Assembly: GCF_019703835.1 (NCBI RefSeq)
Contig: NZ_AP023055.1
Span: 1-64,000, forward strand
Origin: Thaumasiovibrio subtropicus
GTDB taxonomy: Bacteria; Pseudomonadota; Gammaproteobacteria; Enterobacterales; Vibrionaceae
Direction: 5' to 3'
DNA: 64,000 bases
Shown: positions 34,056 to 40,991 of the stretch, piece after piece
Position numbering within the stretch: position 1 is the first letter of the stretch
How the letters are laid out: the number at the start of each line of letters is the position of its first letter
Notes under the pieces: generated by a model
What the model was told of the DNA's origin: nothing
The model's database searches: none
What the model saw: the letters and a program-made list of their open reading frames with translations, nothing else
Translations under genes and position numbers: made by a program

Positions 34056-34441
34056 CGAATGACATGGATTCCCCCTCTGAAGATCTGCCACACTTAAGTG
34101 ATCGCTGTGAGAGTACTGGAGGTAATCCTGTCACATTCCATCTGTTATTGCGGTGTTGACCTTGCCAAGCACCATTTTAGCTTGCACGCGGTTGACGAAC
34201 GAGGCGTTACGCTTCTTCACAAGTCTGTTTCTCGCGCTAAGTTACTTACAACCATAGCAAATATGCCGCCTATGCGTATAGGGCTCGAAGCTTGTAGTGG
34301 CGCGCACTTTTGGGCGAGAGAGTTTAATAAACTTGGCCATCACGCTCGCAAGATGGTTGTAATACTGAATTCAATGTTACGAGATGGCGTCATGTGGGAT
34401 GAAAATATAGCCAAAATTTAGCTATTGACGCCATAGTCGTT
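34056..34441 (+). pseudogene. IS110-family (IS1111-attC type) relic 2
   Basis: The left end repeats AATGAC and ATGGATTCCCCC (34064-34075) one base after TAAC, exactly as in relic 1. The transposase start (ATG about 34128) gives YCGVDLAKHHFSLHAVDE. After GHHAR the frame jumps to KMVVILNSMLRDGVMWDEN and ends in a stop at about 34421. The missing middle corresponds to a deletion between similar CGCA words. The right side merges into the attC word TAACAAACGAC (minus strand). Confidence 0.85.
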
Positions 34442-34517
34442 TGTTAGGCTTTTTCACGTGTGACAGCCCTACGATGAACTAGCAATCAAAGAGAGCTTGT
34501 TCTTGACCGATTAAAAG

Positions 34518-34862
34518 TCAACCTGATGTTCGGTTTTGATATCGTGTATTAACCTTTATACCGTGAGGAGACGTCCAACCTTCAGCAAGGTACGACTTGT
34601 AACACTCTTGAAATTCTTCGTCCTCTTCAAAAGAGTACATTCGATCATCTATATTATCCAAGAGCTCCGTCCAAACTTCGATACTACCGCTTTCTCGATA
34701 TGTCACTTCAGTAACTTTCCAGCCAAAGTAATCCCCTTCCTCCTTATTGCGAAATTTCATATATTCACCGACTCGAGGAACACAAGGCATATGAATTTTC
34801 TTTACTAAGTGCACCCAATTTAACTTGCTGGCTAACCAAATACTAAATTCAATTTCTATCAA
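34518..34862 (-). CDS. Hypothetical cassette protein
   Basis: The 114-residue product is acidic in its second half (LLDNIDDRMYSFEEDEEFQE) and contains a beta-rich centre (PRVGEYMKFRNKEEGDYFGW, VTYRESGSIEVWTEL) reminiscent of small SH3-like or immunity-type barrels. No family was recognised. The start ATG 34862 follows the core at 34886 by about 20 bases. Its attC starts near 34451 and is interrupted by IS relic 2. Confidence 0.6.
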   Translation of the reverse strand: MIEIEFSIWLASKLNWVHLVKKIHMPCVPRVGEYMKFRNKEEGDYFGWKVTEVTYRESGSIEVWTELLDNIDDRMYSFEEDEEFQECYKSYLAEGWTSPHGIKVNTRYQNRTSG

Positions 34863-34885
34863 TGAAGTATCCTTTTAACTTAGAA

Positions 34886-34963
34886 GCCTAACGCCGCCAG
34901 CAGAGGCCGCAAAACCAGAGCGGAGCGGCGGTTTTGTGGTCCCTCTGGCAGGCCTTGTTAACG
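34886..34963 (-). repeat. attC recombination site
   Basis: Core GCCTAAC (34886-34892) and GTTAACG (34957-34963) bound a 78-bp element with strong internal symmetry (CGCCAGCAGAGG with CCTCTGGCAGG, and CAAAACC with GGTTTTG). Confidence 0.88.
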
Positions 34964-35038
34964 AGAGAAAAACTAGTGTGCCATACTATTGAGCGAAGCG
35001 AAAATGGCACGCGCTTTGAGTCGCTGTTGAACAATTTT

Positions 35039-35521
35039 TTATGGCGCTGAACTCAACGTTAGTTCTTGTATGTCTATTAGGTCGACTTCCCTACCCAGTA
35101 TTCGCTTGTACTCAACGAGACGATGGACTGGAATCACTAGTAATTCGATACCTTGATAGAGTTTTACCACTGACTCTGAAAAGTAGATTTCAAGCTCATA
35201 CCAAGAACCATCGAGAGCTGATTGTATCTTCGTGTTTTGAGATAAGCCGATTTCAATTTTTTGATTTTGGTAAACCAGCTGGAAGTACTCTAGATCCCAA
35301 CCGTACTCAGTGTAATGAGTTAACGGTTTAGATATGAACTGCGATACGCGAGCCAAGACCTTATTTGCGTCAGAATTGCGAATATAAAGATCGATATCAG
35401 CGATTTCACGACTTCCACCATGAATAGTTGCCGCTAACCCACCAACAATTTGGTAGTCAACACCCTCTGCCTCTGAGAGATCTTTGAGCCATTTCAGGGC
35501 CACTTTCACTTTATCACTCAT
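35039..35521 (-). CDS. Nucleotidyltransferase-fold protein, cassette gene
   Basis: The 160-residue product has the minimal nucleotidyltransferase signature. VGGLAATIHGGSREIADIDL (about 26-45) carries the GG-GS motif and the metal-binding Asp-x-Asp (ADIDL), with a third acid likely in KIEIGLSQ. Such stand-alone enzymes transfer NMP to RNA, proteins or drugs and often act as toxins (MNT or AbiEii-like) or as aminoglycoside adenylyltransferase relatives. No HEPN partner is adjacent, so antitoxin and toxin roles are equally open. The cassette starts at core GTTATGG near 35551, where IS relic 3 abuts. Confidence 0.78.
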   Translation of the reverse strand: MSDKVKVALKWLKDLSEAEGVDYQIVGGLAATIHGGSREIADIDLYIRNSDANKVLARVSQFISKPLTHYTEYGWDLEYFQLVYQNQKIEIGLSQNTKIQSALDGSWYELEIYFSESVVKLYQGIELLVIPVHRLVEYKRILGREVDLIDIQELTLSSAP

Positions 35522-35558
35522 CTAGTCCCCTTAGCTGGATTTTGCTCTGCGCCATAAC

Positions 35559-35783
35559 GAATGACATGGATTCCCCCCCATGAAGATCTGCCACACTTCT
35601 CAGAAGCGGCGGTGCTGTACTTGCGAGGAAATGACAAAGCCAGAAAGTACCTCAACAATCTACAAAAACGAATGAGTAAAGCCAAAGCGTTATCGGTGTT
35701 GGCTCACAAACTAGGGCGCTGTATCTATTTTATGCTGAGGAACAAGACCGTGTTTGATGACAAACGCTTTTTACCCGAATAAG
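35559..35783 (+). pseudogene. IS110-family relic 3 (chimeric)
   Basis: The left end is the same AATGAC plus ATGGATTCCCCC word (35566-35577) placed one base after TAAC. After about 35 bp the sequence switches to the C-terminal end of a different IS110-family transposase (LQKRMSKAKALSVLAHKLGR, MLRNKTVFDD) that runs to a stop at 35782. The N-terminal and central domains are absent. It is a deletion chimera of at least two elements. Confidence 0.75.
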
Positions 35784-36250
35784 TCGCACAATGGGATGAA
35801 CTGTTAGTCTAACTGGTGCTGAGAGATAGCACGTTGCTGAGCCCTAATGACTCTTGGCTACGAGCCTATGTTGGGTCTGCTGTGCAATCGCGGTTCAAGC
35901 CCCTTTGCTTTGATTAGTCATCCCATTGTTGCGCATTGTACGAACAACAAAGTTGCTTACACCCATACTGAGCCTTTTACTAACTAGCGCGATAGCAGCC
36001 ATCTTCTTTGAATAGTGCCAGATTGGGTTAACCGATGTATGTCTAATGGCCCTGTCGCTAGATCGACAGGCAGTGGTGAGACCACAGTAAGAGACCTTCT
36101 ATATGTGTTTGCCGTAAGCAATGACTTAATGGCCAAAGTGACCTAACGAAGTAGACAGCTTCGTTGTTCGACTAATTTAGTGGCTTTCGCTGCCAAGGGA
36201 GGCGTGTTTTCTATTGACAGCGAAGGGGCTCATATGTGTTATAGGTATTT
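35784..36250. other. Gene-poor segment with nested inverted repeats
   Basis: About 470 bp without a supported gene. GCACAATGGGATGA (35786-35799) and TCATCCCATTGTTGC (35918-35932) form an inverted pair about 147 bp apart. Two short perfect hairpins follow: CCTGTCG/CGACAGG near 36047-36066 and AACGAAG/CTTCGTT at 36145-36165, the latter preceded by the attC-core-like ACCTAAC. It may be decayed IS and attC material. Confidence 0.5.
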
Positions 36251-36532
36251 TCACACCTGCACATTCTTGAAAGTTTGCGAGAAGATTTCTTCGATTTCTT
36301 TCGGTGCTACATTTAAAAATGTACAAGCGATCGCAGTGAAGTTTTCTATTCTATTGATTGGTGTTTCGGAACAAACCTCAGGTCTCATGGCTTTTAAGAC
36401 ATCATCAAGTTCATTTATCTCTCCGTTACAGATTGTTGCGTCTAACTCGTGCCCAAAGCGATTGCGTATTTTGTTAACTCTTTCGATGCCTTTTTTAATA
36501 TATGAAACGGCACTTCCTTTATCGGGAAGCAA
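36251..36532 (-). pseudogene. 5'-truncated cassette gene fragment
   Basis: The open frame of 93 codons (IERVNKIRNRFGHEL, NEINELDDVLKAMRPEV-like) looks genuine, helical and without a proper start. The frame stays open upstream to about 36610 (coding-like, ending KLLPDKGSAV) but contains no ATG and no ribosome site. It runs directly into TCTAACAAAGTGCAGCAACGG, an attC-like R'' arm following the next gene. A deletion has probably fused an attC arm to the interior of an older cassette gene. The RNRFGHEL word resembles HEPN/MAE-type helical domains, but this is weak. Confidence 0.55.
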
Positions 36533-36615
36533 CTTTACTTTTTGAGCAAATGACAGCCTAATTTGGTCGATATCATCAATTCCATAATGGTTTGACAGTC
36601 CGTTGCTGCACTTTG

Positions 36616-37200
36616 TTAGATTTTCTTACTTGCAAATAACTCAACTACTTCGCTCCACCAATACAAGCCATTACAGTCATCAAGATGAAACATCGCGCTT
36701 GAAATCTCAACCAACTCAATTTTAGTGGGAATATCCTGATCATCGAAGTGTTTTTTAAGTTGAAGTAACTCCCTTTTTTTACCGCAAAACCATTGATTTT
36801 GACTTTTAACACACTTGATCGCTAACGAATAGCTCGTTTCTAACTTCTTTCTTAAGTTAACGATCTGCTCTTTGTCTGAGGACTCAAAGCCACAACTCAA
36901 GACATACGAGCAGCCATTCGCTTCTTCATCATCATATTTGTCTTGTAAATAAGCGTATGGGCCATTAAAACCCATTACTAATACTTCTCCAGTATCGGCA
37001 TCTAGTAAGTAGCCGTATACCCCGCCAGCTTGATGCAATGGCGAAATTGCGTTTGCTCCGATGATCCAAAAATCCTCTCTCTCTGAAAGTTGGATTCTCT
37101 TAATCTCGAATTCGCTTTCTGTTCCGCCTATATCTCTATTTATATAGGCTAAGAACTTTTCTCTAGCTTCTTTCTCTGAGTACATAAAAAATCTAGACAT
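36616..37200 (-). CDS. Hypothetical cassette protein (start codon at an IS boundary)
   Basis: The 194-residue product begins MSRFFMYSEKEAREKFLAY. Its middle contains GGVYGYLLDADTGEVLVMG, a strand-turn-strand typical of small immunity (Imm35/YrhB-like) proteins, and it ends in a Trp-rich helix (CNGLYWWSEVVELF). No family is certain. ATG 37200 lies one to two bases from the left end of the IS110-family element. The uninterrupted cassette probably read GTTATGTC, the R' core containing the start codon, so the IS has cut the gene off from its ribosome site and promoter. Confidence 0.62.
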   Translation of the reverse strand: MSRFFMYSEKEAREKFLAYINRDIGGTESEFEIKRIQLSEREDFWIIGANAISPLHQAGGVYGYLLDADTGEVLVMGFNGPYAYLQDKYDDEEANGCSYVLSCGFESSDKEQIVNLRKKLETSYSLAIKCVKSQNQWFCGKKRELLQLKKHFDDQDIPTKIELVEISSAMFHLDDCNGLYWWSEVVELFASKKI

Positions 37201-37219
37201 AATGATTCCCTGAGCATGT

Positions 37220-37303
37220 GTTAGCCTCCTGCGTTTATCGTGGGTTAGCTAAGCCAGTGCCACACTGTTAGGTGACAAGCCAATAACAGAACAGGAGGCT
37301 AAC
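37220..37303 (+). promoter_or_regulatory. Inverted repeat that masks the transposase ribosome site
   Basis: GTTAGCCTCCTG (37220-37231) is perfectly complementary to CAGGAGGCTAAC (37292-37303), which contains the AGGAGG ribosome site immediately before ATG 37304. A transcript starting upstream would fold and hide the ribosome site. Confidence 0.8.
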
Positions 37304-38422
37304 ATGTCTAAATCTAACACACTTTTTATCGGCTTAGATGTGCACAAGGAGACAACCGATGTCGCCTATGTCTCCGATAAACTCGATGACCGTGTGCAAT
37401 ACCACGGCACCATTAATACTAATCTACGCGCTTTCAACAAGTTACTGCGCTACTTCAAAGCAAAAGCAAACAAGCTCTGTGTTACTTATCAAGCGGGACC
37501 TTGCGGCTATTGGCTCTATCGCCACCTCAATAGTCACGGTATTGAATGCTGGGTGGTTGCGCCATCACTAACCCCTAAAGCGCCTGGCGATCGCGTCAAA
37601 ACTGATAAGCGTGATGCCATGACCTTAGCGCGTCTTGCCAGAACAGGTGATATCAATTCTATTTATATCCCTGATAGCTGTGATGAAGCGATCCGTGACC
37701 TCATCCGCTGCCGAGAAGATGCGATGCTCGATTATCGGCAAGCCAAAATGCGCCTTAAGTCGTTTCTATTGCGCCATGGCCATCCATGTACAGGACGACA
37801 AAACTGGACCGAAGCATATCGTCGTCATCTTGGCGCAATTCATTTCCTCGAACCCGCTCAGAAGATCGCTTACCAGCACTACATCAACATTGTTACTGAG
37901 CAGTTCGAACGTTTACAACACCTCAATATTGAGTTGGAAACACTGGCACAATCATGGCGATGGTATCCACTGGTACAGCGACTTTGTGTATTGCGTGGGA
38001 TACGTTTTCTCTCTGCCGTCACTCTCGTCGCGGAGCTGGGCGATTTACGCCGTTTTAATCACCCTCGCTCACTCATGAACTTCGTTGGGTTAACTCCGTC
38101 AGAGTACTCTTCCGGCACTCGGCAACGACTTGGCGCTATTACCAAAACAGGCAACACACATGCTCGGCGTATCTTAGTTGAAGCTGCGTGGTCTTACCGG
38201 TTCTCACCCAAGGTCTCTGAAGAGATGCAAAAACGTCTTCAAGGGCACAGTGCTAAGCTGCAAAATCTGTCTTGGGAGATACAGCAGCGGCTGTGTAAAC
38301 GCGATGCCAAACTGCGAGCCAGAGGCAAAGAGAAAAACAAAATCGTCGTTGCGATCGCACGTGAACTTGTTGGCTACATATGGACATTGCATTGCCGTTT
38401 AACCCACAAAGTACGCCAGTGA
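37304..38422 (+). CDS. IS110-family transposase
   Basis: The 372-residue recombinase has the RuvC-like DEDD N-terminal domain (FIGLDVHKETTDVAYVSD; later VKTDKRDAMTLARLARTGD) and the C-terminal Tnp domain with the serine region (GIRFLSAVTLVAELGDLRRF, FVGLTPSEYSSGTRQRLGAI, GNTHARRILVEAAW). It is full length for the family. IS110 enzymes use a bridge RNA and leave no standard target duplication. AGGAGG precedes the ATG but sits in an inverted repeat. The gene appears intact, so the element may be active. Confidence 0.95.
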   Translation: MSKSNTLFIGLDVHKETTDVAYVSDKLDDRVQYHGTINTNLRAFNKLLRYFKAKANKLCVTYQAGPCGYWLYRHLNSHGIECWVVAPSLTPKAPGDRVKTDKRDAMTLARLARTGDINSIYIPDSCDEAIRDLIRCREDAMLDYRQAKMRLKSFLLRHGHPCTGRQNWTEAYRRHLGAIHFLEPAQKIAYQHYINIVTEQFERLQHLNIELETLAQSWRWYPLVQRLCVLRGIRFLSAVTLVAELGDLRRFNHPRSLMNFVGLTPSEYSSGTRQRLGAITKTGNTHARRILVEAAWSYRFSPKVSEEMQKRLQGHSAKLQNLSWEIQQRLCKRDAKLRARGKEKNKIVVAIARELVGYIWTLHCRLTHKVRQ

Positions 38423-38425
38423 AAG

Positions 38426-38696
38426 AGATGAACTAGACACCACTAAAACCTGACAGAATTAGCTTTGACGTGCAGAGCCTGAAGCAGCGGTGCAAGCAAC
38501 CCTCGAGGGCGTTAGGTGTTTTAAATCCACGCGCATAGAGTGAGGCAAGGCTTCAACGGCGTAATCAAGTAATGCGGATAACCAAACCCGCGAGTAGCAG
38601 CTAGGTCAACCGCCGACACTTACTTGCCGATGGCTCTCTCGCTAAAGTTATCATGCTGAGCACTCTGCTCGGCAGGGATACTTGCGTCACTGTTGA
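38426..38696 (+). ncRNA. Candidate bridge-RNA-encoding right end of the IS110-family element
   Basis: This 270-base non-coding stretch lies between the transposase stop and the right subterminal repeat. It contains several short complementary arms (for example GCTCTCTCGC with GCGGG, GCTGAGC with GCTCGGC around 38655-38675). Bridge RNAs have been shown for IS110-family elements; in the IS1111 group the RNA lies at this end. No transcript evidence is available and exact borders are unknown. Confidence 0.4.
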
Positions 38697-38712
38697 CAGG
38701 GGGAATCATAGC

Positions 38713-38834
38713 AACGCCCTGTTAAGGTGTGAGCAACGCAATACTGAAGCTGCCGCATACCACCTTAAACACTAAACGCAACGCATAGTAAAAATGCCAC
38801 ACGTTGCGAATCACTCTTAAATAGTTTGTTATAA
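38713..38834 (-). repeat. attC site, VPR-like
   Basis: On the minus strand the site runs from TTATAACAAAC through GAGTGATTCGCAACG, GTGGCATTTTTACTATGCG and GTTTAAGGTGGTATGCGG to CACCTTAACAGGGCGTT. I recognise this as the typical Vibrio superintegron repeat of about 120 bp. Its last core bases are separated from the next cassette by the IS110-family element. Confidence 0.92.
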
Positions 38835-38836
38835 CT

Positions 38837-39178
38837 CTACTTTCCCTTGCCAAACATATACCCTAGAGCAAGAGTTACGATAGGAACGAATATAGACCAT
38901 ATGGTTTTAAGTTGCTCAATCGGAAATTCAGCGTCTAAAGGAGGGTGAATACCATCAGGAGATGATGGCCACATGAAGATAATTAATACTAGTGAAAGAG
39001 TTATTCCTAAAATAAATGACCACCTGATAGTAAGCCAAACTACGGAATCTTGTGCATGCTTGCCAGTGCCGATGCTATAGCTTACAGAGCCTGGGACATC
39101 TCCGGAGATATTACTTTTCTTGCGTCGAGGTTGAGGCTCTTCAGTATCTCTTATCGATTCAATACTAATCTTACTCAT
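38837..39178 (-). CDS. Small membrane protein, second gene of the first cassette
   Basis: From ATG 39178 (MSKISIESIRDTEEPQPRRKK) the product is 113 residues. A charged N-terminal tail of about 50 residues precedes two transmembrane segments (LTIRWSFILGITLSLVLIIFMW and TIWSIFVPIVTLALGYMFG) joined by a short loop. The ATG overlaps the stop of the preceding gene (ATGAGTAA), so they are translationally coupled and share one cassette. Two-TM proteins with a cytoplasmic partner are common in abortive-infection-like modules, but nothing here proves such a role. A VPR-like attC follows. Confidence 0.7.
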   Translation of the reverse strand: MSKISIESIRDTEEPQPRRKKSNISGDVPGSVSYSIGTGKHAQDSVVWLTIRWSFILGITLSLVLIIFMWPSSPDGIHPPLDAEFPIEQLKTIWSIFVPIVTLALGYMFGKGK

Positions 39179-39524
39179 CGACCTCGTTCCCTTTATAAAA
39201 AACATACTCAAGAGACCAAGCGTCATGATCCATTGACACTCGAAAAGAGCGATAGCTCAGCCACAACTCTCGACCATCCAAGGAGCCAACTTTTAGTGGT
39301 TTTACTATGCCAGCACCATGGATACTATCATTGTTATAAATGTTAACTCTTAGCCCTTTACTATCTTCAGCCGGTACATAGTCAGCACGATAATCCCCTT
39401 GTCCCTCAAGAATAAAGGTAAACTCTAACCAAATTGACTGAAAATCAAACTTAATGTTATTCGTGAAGCCGGTACGAGCCAAACCAGACTCAAAAACTTC
39501 TAGGTTGCCTGATGTGATTTTCAT
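39171..39524 (-). CDS. DUF6864-like protein, first gene of the first cassette
   Basis: The 117-residue product (MKITSGNLEVFESGLARTGF...) is beta-rich, with FIFEGQGDYRADY-like and GSLDGRELWLSYRSFRVSMD segments suggesting a small sandwich. The start resembles proteins annotated DUF6864, which is a tentative memory-based match. It overlaps the start of the two-TM protein gene by 8 bases. As the attI-proximal cassette it should be the best expressed gene of the array if the Pc promoter survives. A GTTAAGA core lies 4-10 bases before its start codon. Confidence 0.68.
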   Translation of the reverse strand: MKITSGNLEVFESGLARTGFTNNIKFDFQSIWLEFTFILEGQGDYRADYVPAEDSKGLRVNIYNNDSIHGAGIVKPLKVGSLDGRELWLSYRSFRVSMDHDAWSLEYVFYKGNEVDE

Positions 39525-39527
39525 TTT

Positions 39528-39534
39528 TCTTAAC
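39528..39534 (-). other. attI: Candidate attI core (R') site
   Basis: The minus strand reads GTTAAGA about four bases before the first cassette ATG, in the place where attI meets cassette one. It deviates from GTTRRRY at the last base. Confidence 0.4.
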
Positions 39535-39611
39535 TCATTTCATTTTTTGTGAATTCTAACTGATTGAATATACGATGTCATTGTGGGAGTTATAACGCTT
39601 TATATACGGAA

Positions 39612-39747
39612 TTTTTCCGCATAATATCCCAAAATTTATTTCCGTATAACATGCCATCTTCAGTGTGGAATAATTAACATTAACCCATGAAAAACAAGGA
39701 TTTACCACTAATTATAACAATCATGCTCGTCACATTATGCGGAAAAA
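39612..39747. repeat. 14-bp inverted repeat in the attI / integrase promoter region
   Basis: TTTTTCCGCATAAT (39612-39625) is the perfect complement of ATTATGCGGAAAAA (39734-39747). A third, similar half (TTTCCGTATAAC, about 39648-39659) lies between them. The region separates the first cassette from the integrase start and should hold the Pc and Pint promoters. Confidence 0.75.
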
Positions 39748-39784
39748 ATCCACATAACCTGCGATCTATTAGTCTACACTTCTA

Positions 39785-39800
39785 CTGTATATAACAACAG
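39785..39800. promoter_or_regulatory. LexA (SOS) box upstream of the integrase relic
   Basis: CTGTATATAACAACAG fits the CTG-N10-CAG LexA operator with the AT-rich interior. It ends nine bases before the integrase ATG. SOS control of integron integrases through LexA is established for V. cholerae IntIA and class 1 integrons. Confidence 0.85.
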
Positions 39801-39809
39801 GTAACTAAC

Positions 39810-40160
39810 ATGATTCAACGTTCTCCATTTTTACGGAAAATTGAAACTTATATGTACGCTCGCCACTATGCTAAAAGCACTGTTGACTCATACATATACT
39901 GGATTAAACACTTCATCTATTATCACAATAAACGCCACCCTAAAGACCTTGGAGGTGCCGAGGTCGAAGTGTTTTTACTTATCGCTCAGCTAATGTATGG
40001 CTCGGGTTTACGCCTGATGGAATGCCTCCGTTTAAGGTATGCAGACATCGACTATGACTACCTTGCGAAAAAGGTTTGGCAGGGAAAAGCTATAAAACCG
40101 CACGCTACCGCCATCGCGATGGACGTTAGTCTCCATGACGATTGGCGAGAATGCTTATAG
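39810..40160 (+). pseudogene. Integron integrase IntIA-like, internally deleted and truncated
   Basis: The first 55 codons match the N-terminal SAM-like domain of V. cholerae IntIA (YARHYAKSTVDSYIYWIKHF, HNKRHPKDLGGAEVEVFL). The frame then jumps straight to MYGSGLRLMECLRLRYADID, the block carrying the first catalytic arginine, so about 75 residues are missing. It continues for 40 more codons and stops after WRECL. The catalytic His-x-x-Arg, His/Trp and Tyr regions are absent and not found in the following 800 bp. The integrase cannot be active. The SOS box and ATG context remain intact, suggesting a fairly recent loss. Confidence 0.92.
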
Positions 40161-40644
40161 ATCAACAGATTACTATCACTCGACAATAACAAAGATTGTT
40201 ATGCGTTCATACACGTATTGACTAAATTTTGTGAATCGTCACGCATATACTCAAGTCACCTCCAGATGCTTATTCAGCCAGAATTTCTAGGTTTGCCAGC
40301 GAGGCACTGCTTTTTTCGGTTTTAAGCTCTTCAAATGTCAGGTTGTTTCTTGAGGGCACTTGATACTTTTAGAAAACATAGTTCTCGAAATTGATAGTTA
40401 TTCCTGCATACCGCGTATTATGGGGCGATGACTATTTTTTCATTTCTATCGATAATTTTTCTAACTTTCTATTTCTCGATTTTAGGCGTATTAAATAATG
40501 TAGCTCCTCTTTTATTCTTTCAATATGGTTACTGTGATGAATAGATTCTATCCATACCTCTCGACATATTTTTCATCATGAAGCGACAGCGGGTATCCTT
40601 CTTATATTTTCAATGTTATTCGCGATTCTTCTTTCAAATAATAA
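40161..40644. other. Gene-free segment with a partial MITE
   Basis: A decayed MITE end lies at about 40247-40330 (ACTCAAGTCACCTCCAGATGC and TTTCTAGGTTTGCC words). The rest is AT-rich and shows no gene or integrase remnant. Confidence 0.5.
40247..40330 (+). repeat. Partial MITE copy (left end only)
   Basis: It matches the first about 80 bases of the full copies at 40645 and 63535 with scattered differences, then diverges. Confidence 0.7.
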
Positions 40645-40903
40645 TATACTCAAACCACCTCAAGATGCTTGTTCAGCGAGAGTTTCTAGGCTTGTCAACA
40701 AGGCACTGTTTTGAAGATCTAGTGGACTAAATCAAAAAACAGTAACGACGGTGGCGAGCCTAGAAAACTCGCCCTTCGGGAAGCGACTAGCGCCCCGATT
40801 TCTGCGTTAAAGGTGTTTAAAAGGGAAAGCCATTCCTTCACACCTTTGCCTTGAACTCGACGCGCTAGGCCGCTTCTGAATCCTGCATCTTGAGGTGGTT
40901 TGA
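40645..40903 (+). repeat. MITE-like element, copy A (interrupted by an IS110-family element)
   Basis: The left terminal repeat TATACTCAAACCACCTCAAG has its complement at the right end (CTTGAGGTGGTTTGA up to 40903). The last bases of the right terminal repeat, GAGTATA, are found at 42273-42279 beyond the IS. The internal part (GGCGAGCCTAGAAAACTCGC, CTAGCGCCCCGATTTCTGCG) is shared with copies B and C. There is no transposase, so the element is non-autonomous. An internal minus-strand frame (NTFNAEIGALVASRRASF) is conserved in copy C. Confidence 0.85.
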
Positions 40904-40977
40904 TGTAATGGTCTTCCCTCGCACTAATCGGCATCGCAATGTGCCAAGATAGCGTTGATAAATCGCCTATCTAAAAA

Positions 40978-40991
40978 CGAGGGAAGACCAT
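40978..40991 (+). promoter_or_regulatory. Third repeat copy covering the transposase ribosome site
   Basis: CGAGGGAAGACCAT includes the GAGGGA ribosome site and the first two bases of the start codon. It is complementary to the left-end repeat at 40908-40921, so read-through transcripts would hide the ribosome site. Confidence 0.75.

Larger units (their letters stand above)
37201..38712 (+). mobile_element. Intact IS110-family (IS1111-type) insertion sequence in an attC site
   Basis: Subterminal inverted repeats CAGGGAATCAT-type occur at 37202-37212 and, in complement, at 38697-38709 (9 bases identical, with a 2-base indel). Inside lie one transposase gene, about 100 bp of left leader and about 280 bp of non-coding right end. 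On the minus strand the attC of the membrane-protein cassette reads up to GGGCGTT just outside the right end, and the next cassette's ATGTC follows the left end. The element therefore split the R' core. The long right non-coding part is where IS1111-type elements are reported to encode their bridge RNA. Confidence 0.85.
30137..40160 (-). mobile_element. Sedentary chromosomal integron (cassette array plus integrase relic)
   Basis: The region has the standard layout. A tyrosine-recombinase integrase gene (39810-40160, plus strand) diverges from a cassette array whose genes lie on the minus strand, and attC sites separate the genes. Recognisable attC sites lie at 30684-30767, 31917-32023, 33568-33664, 34886-34963 and 38713-38834; others are split by IS elements. 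The integrase is a pseudogene, so the array is expected to be static except for IS activity. Confidence 0.9.

Noticed and set aside
35039-35521. Toxin-antitoxin (MNT/HEPN) pair
   Set aside because: A nucleotidyltransferase is present, but the adjacent cassettes contain no HEPN partner; the HEPN-like fragment at 36251 is separated, truncated and unproven.
36180-36545. 121-codon plus-strand frame
   Set aside because: It is antisense to a more protein-like minus-strand fragment; all neighbouring cassettes are on the minus strand.
37267-38518. GTTAGGTG words at 37267 and 38511 as direct repeats bounding the IS
   Set aside because: The subterminal inverted repeats at 37202 and 38697 and the attC junction define wider ends; the two words lie inside the element.
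40719-40934. 71-codon frame inside MITE copy A as an independent gene
   Set aside because: It runs over the repeat end into the IS and has no ribosome site; I list it only as a conserved feature of the repeat.
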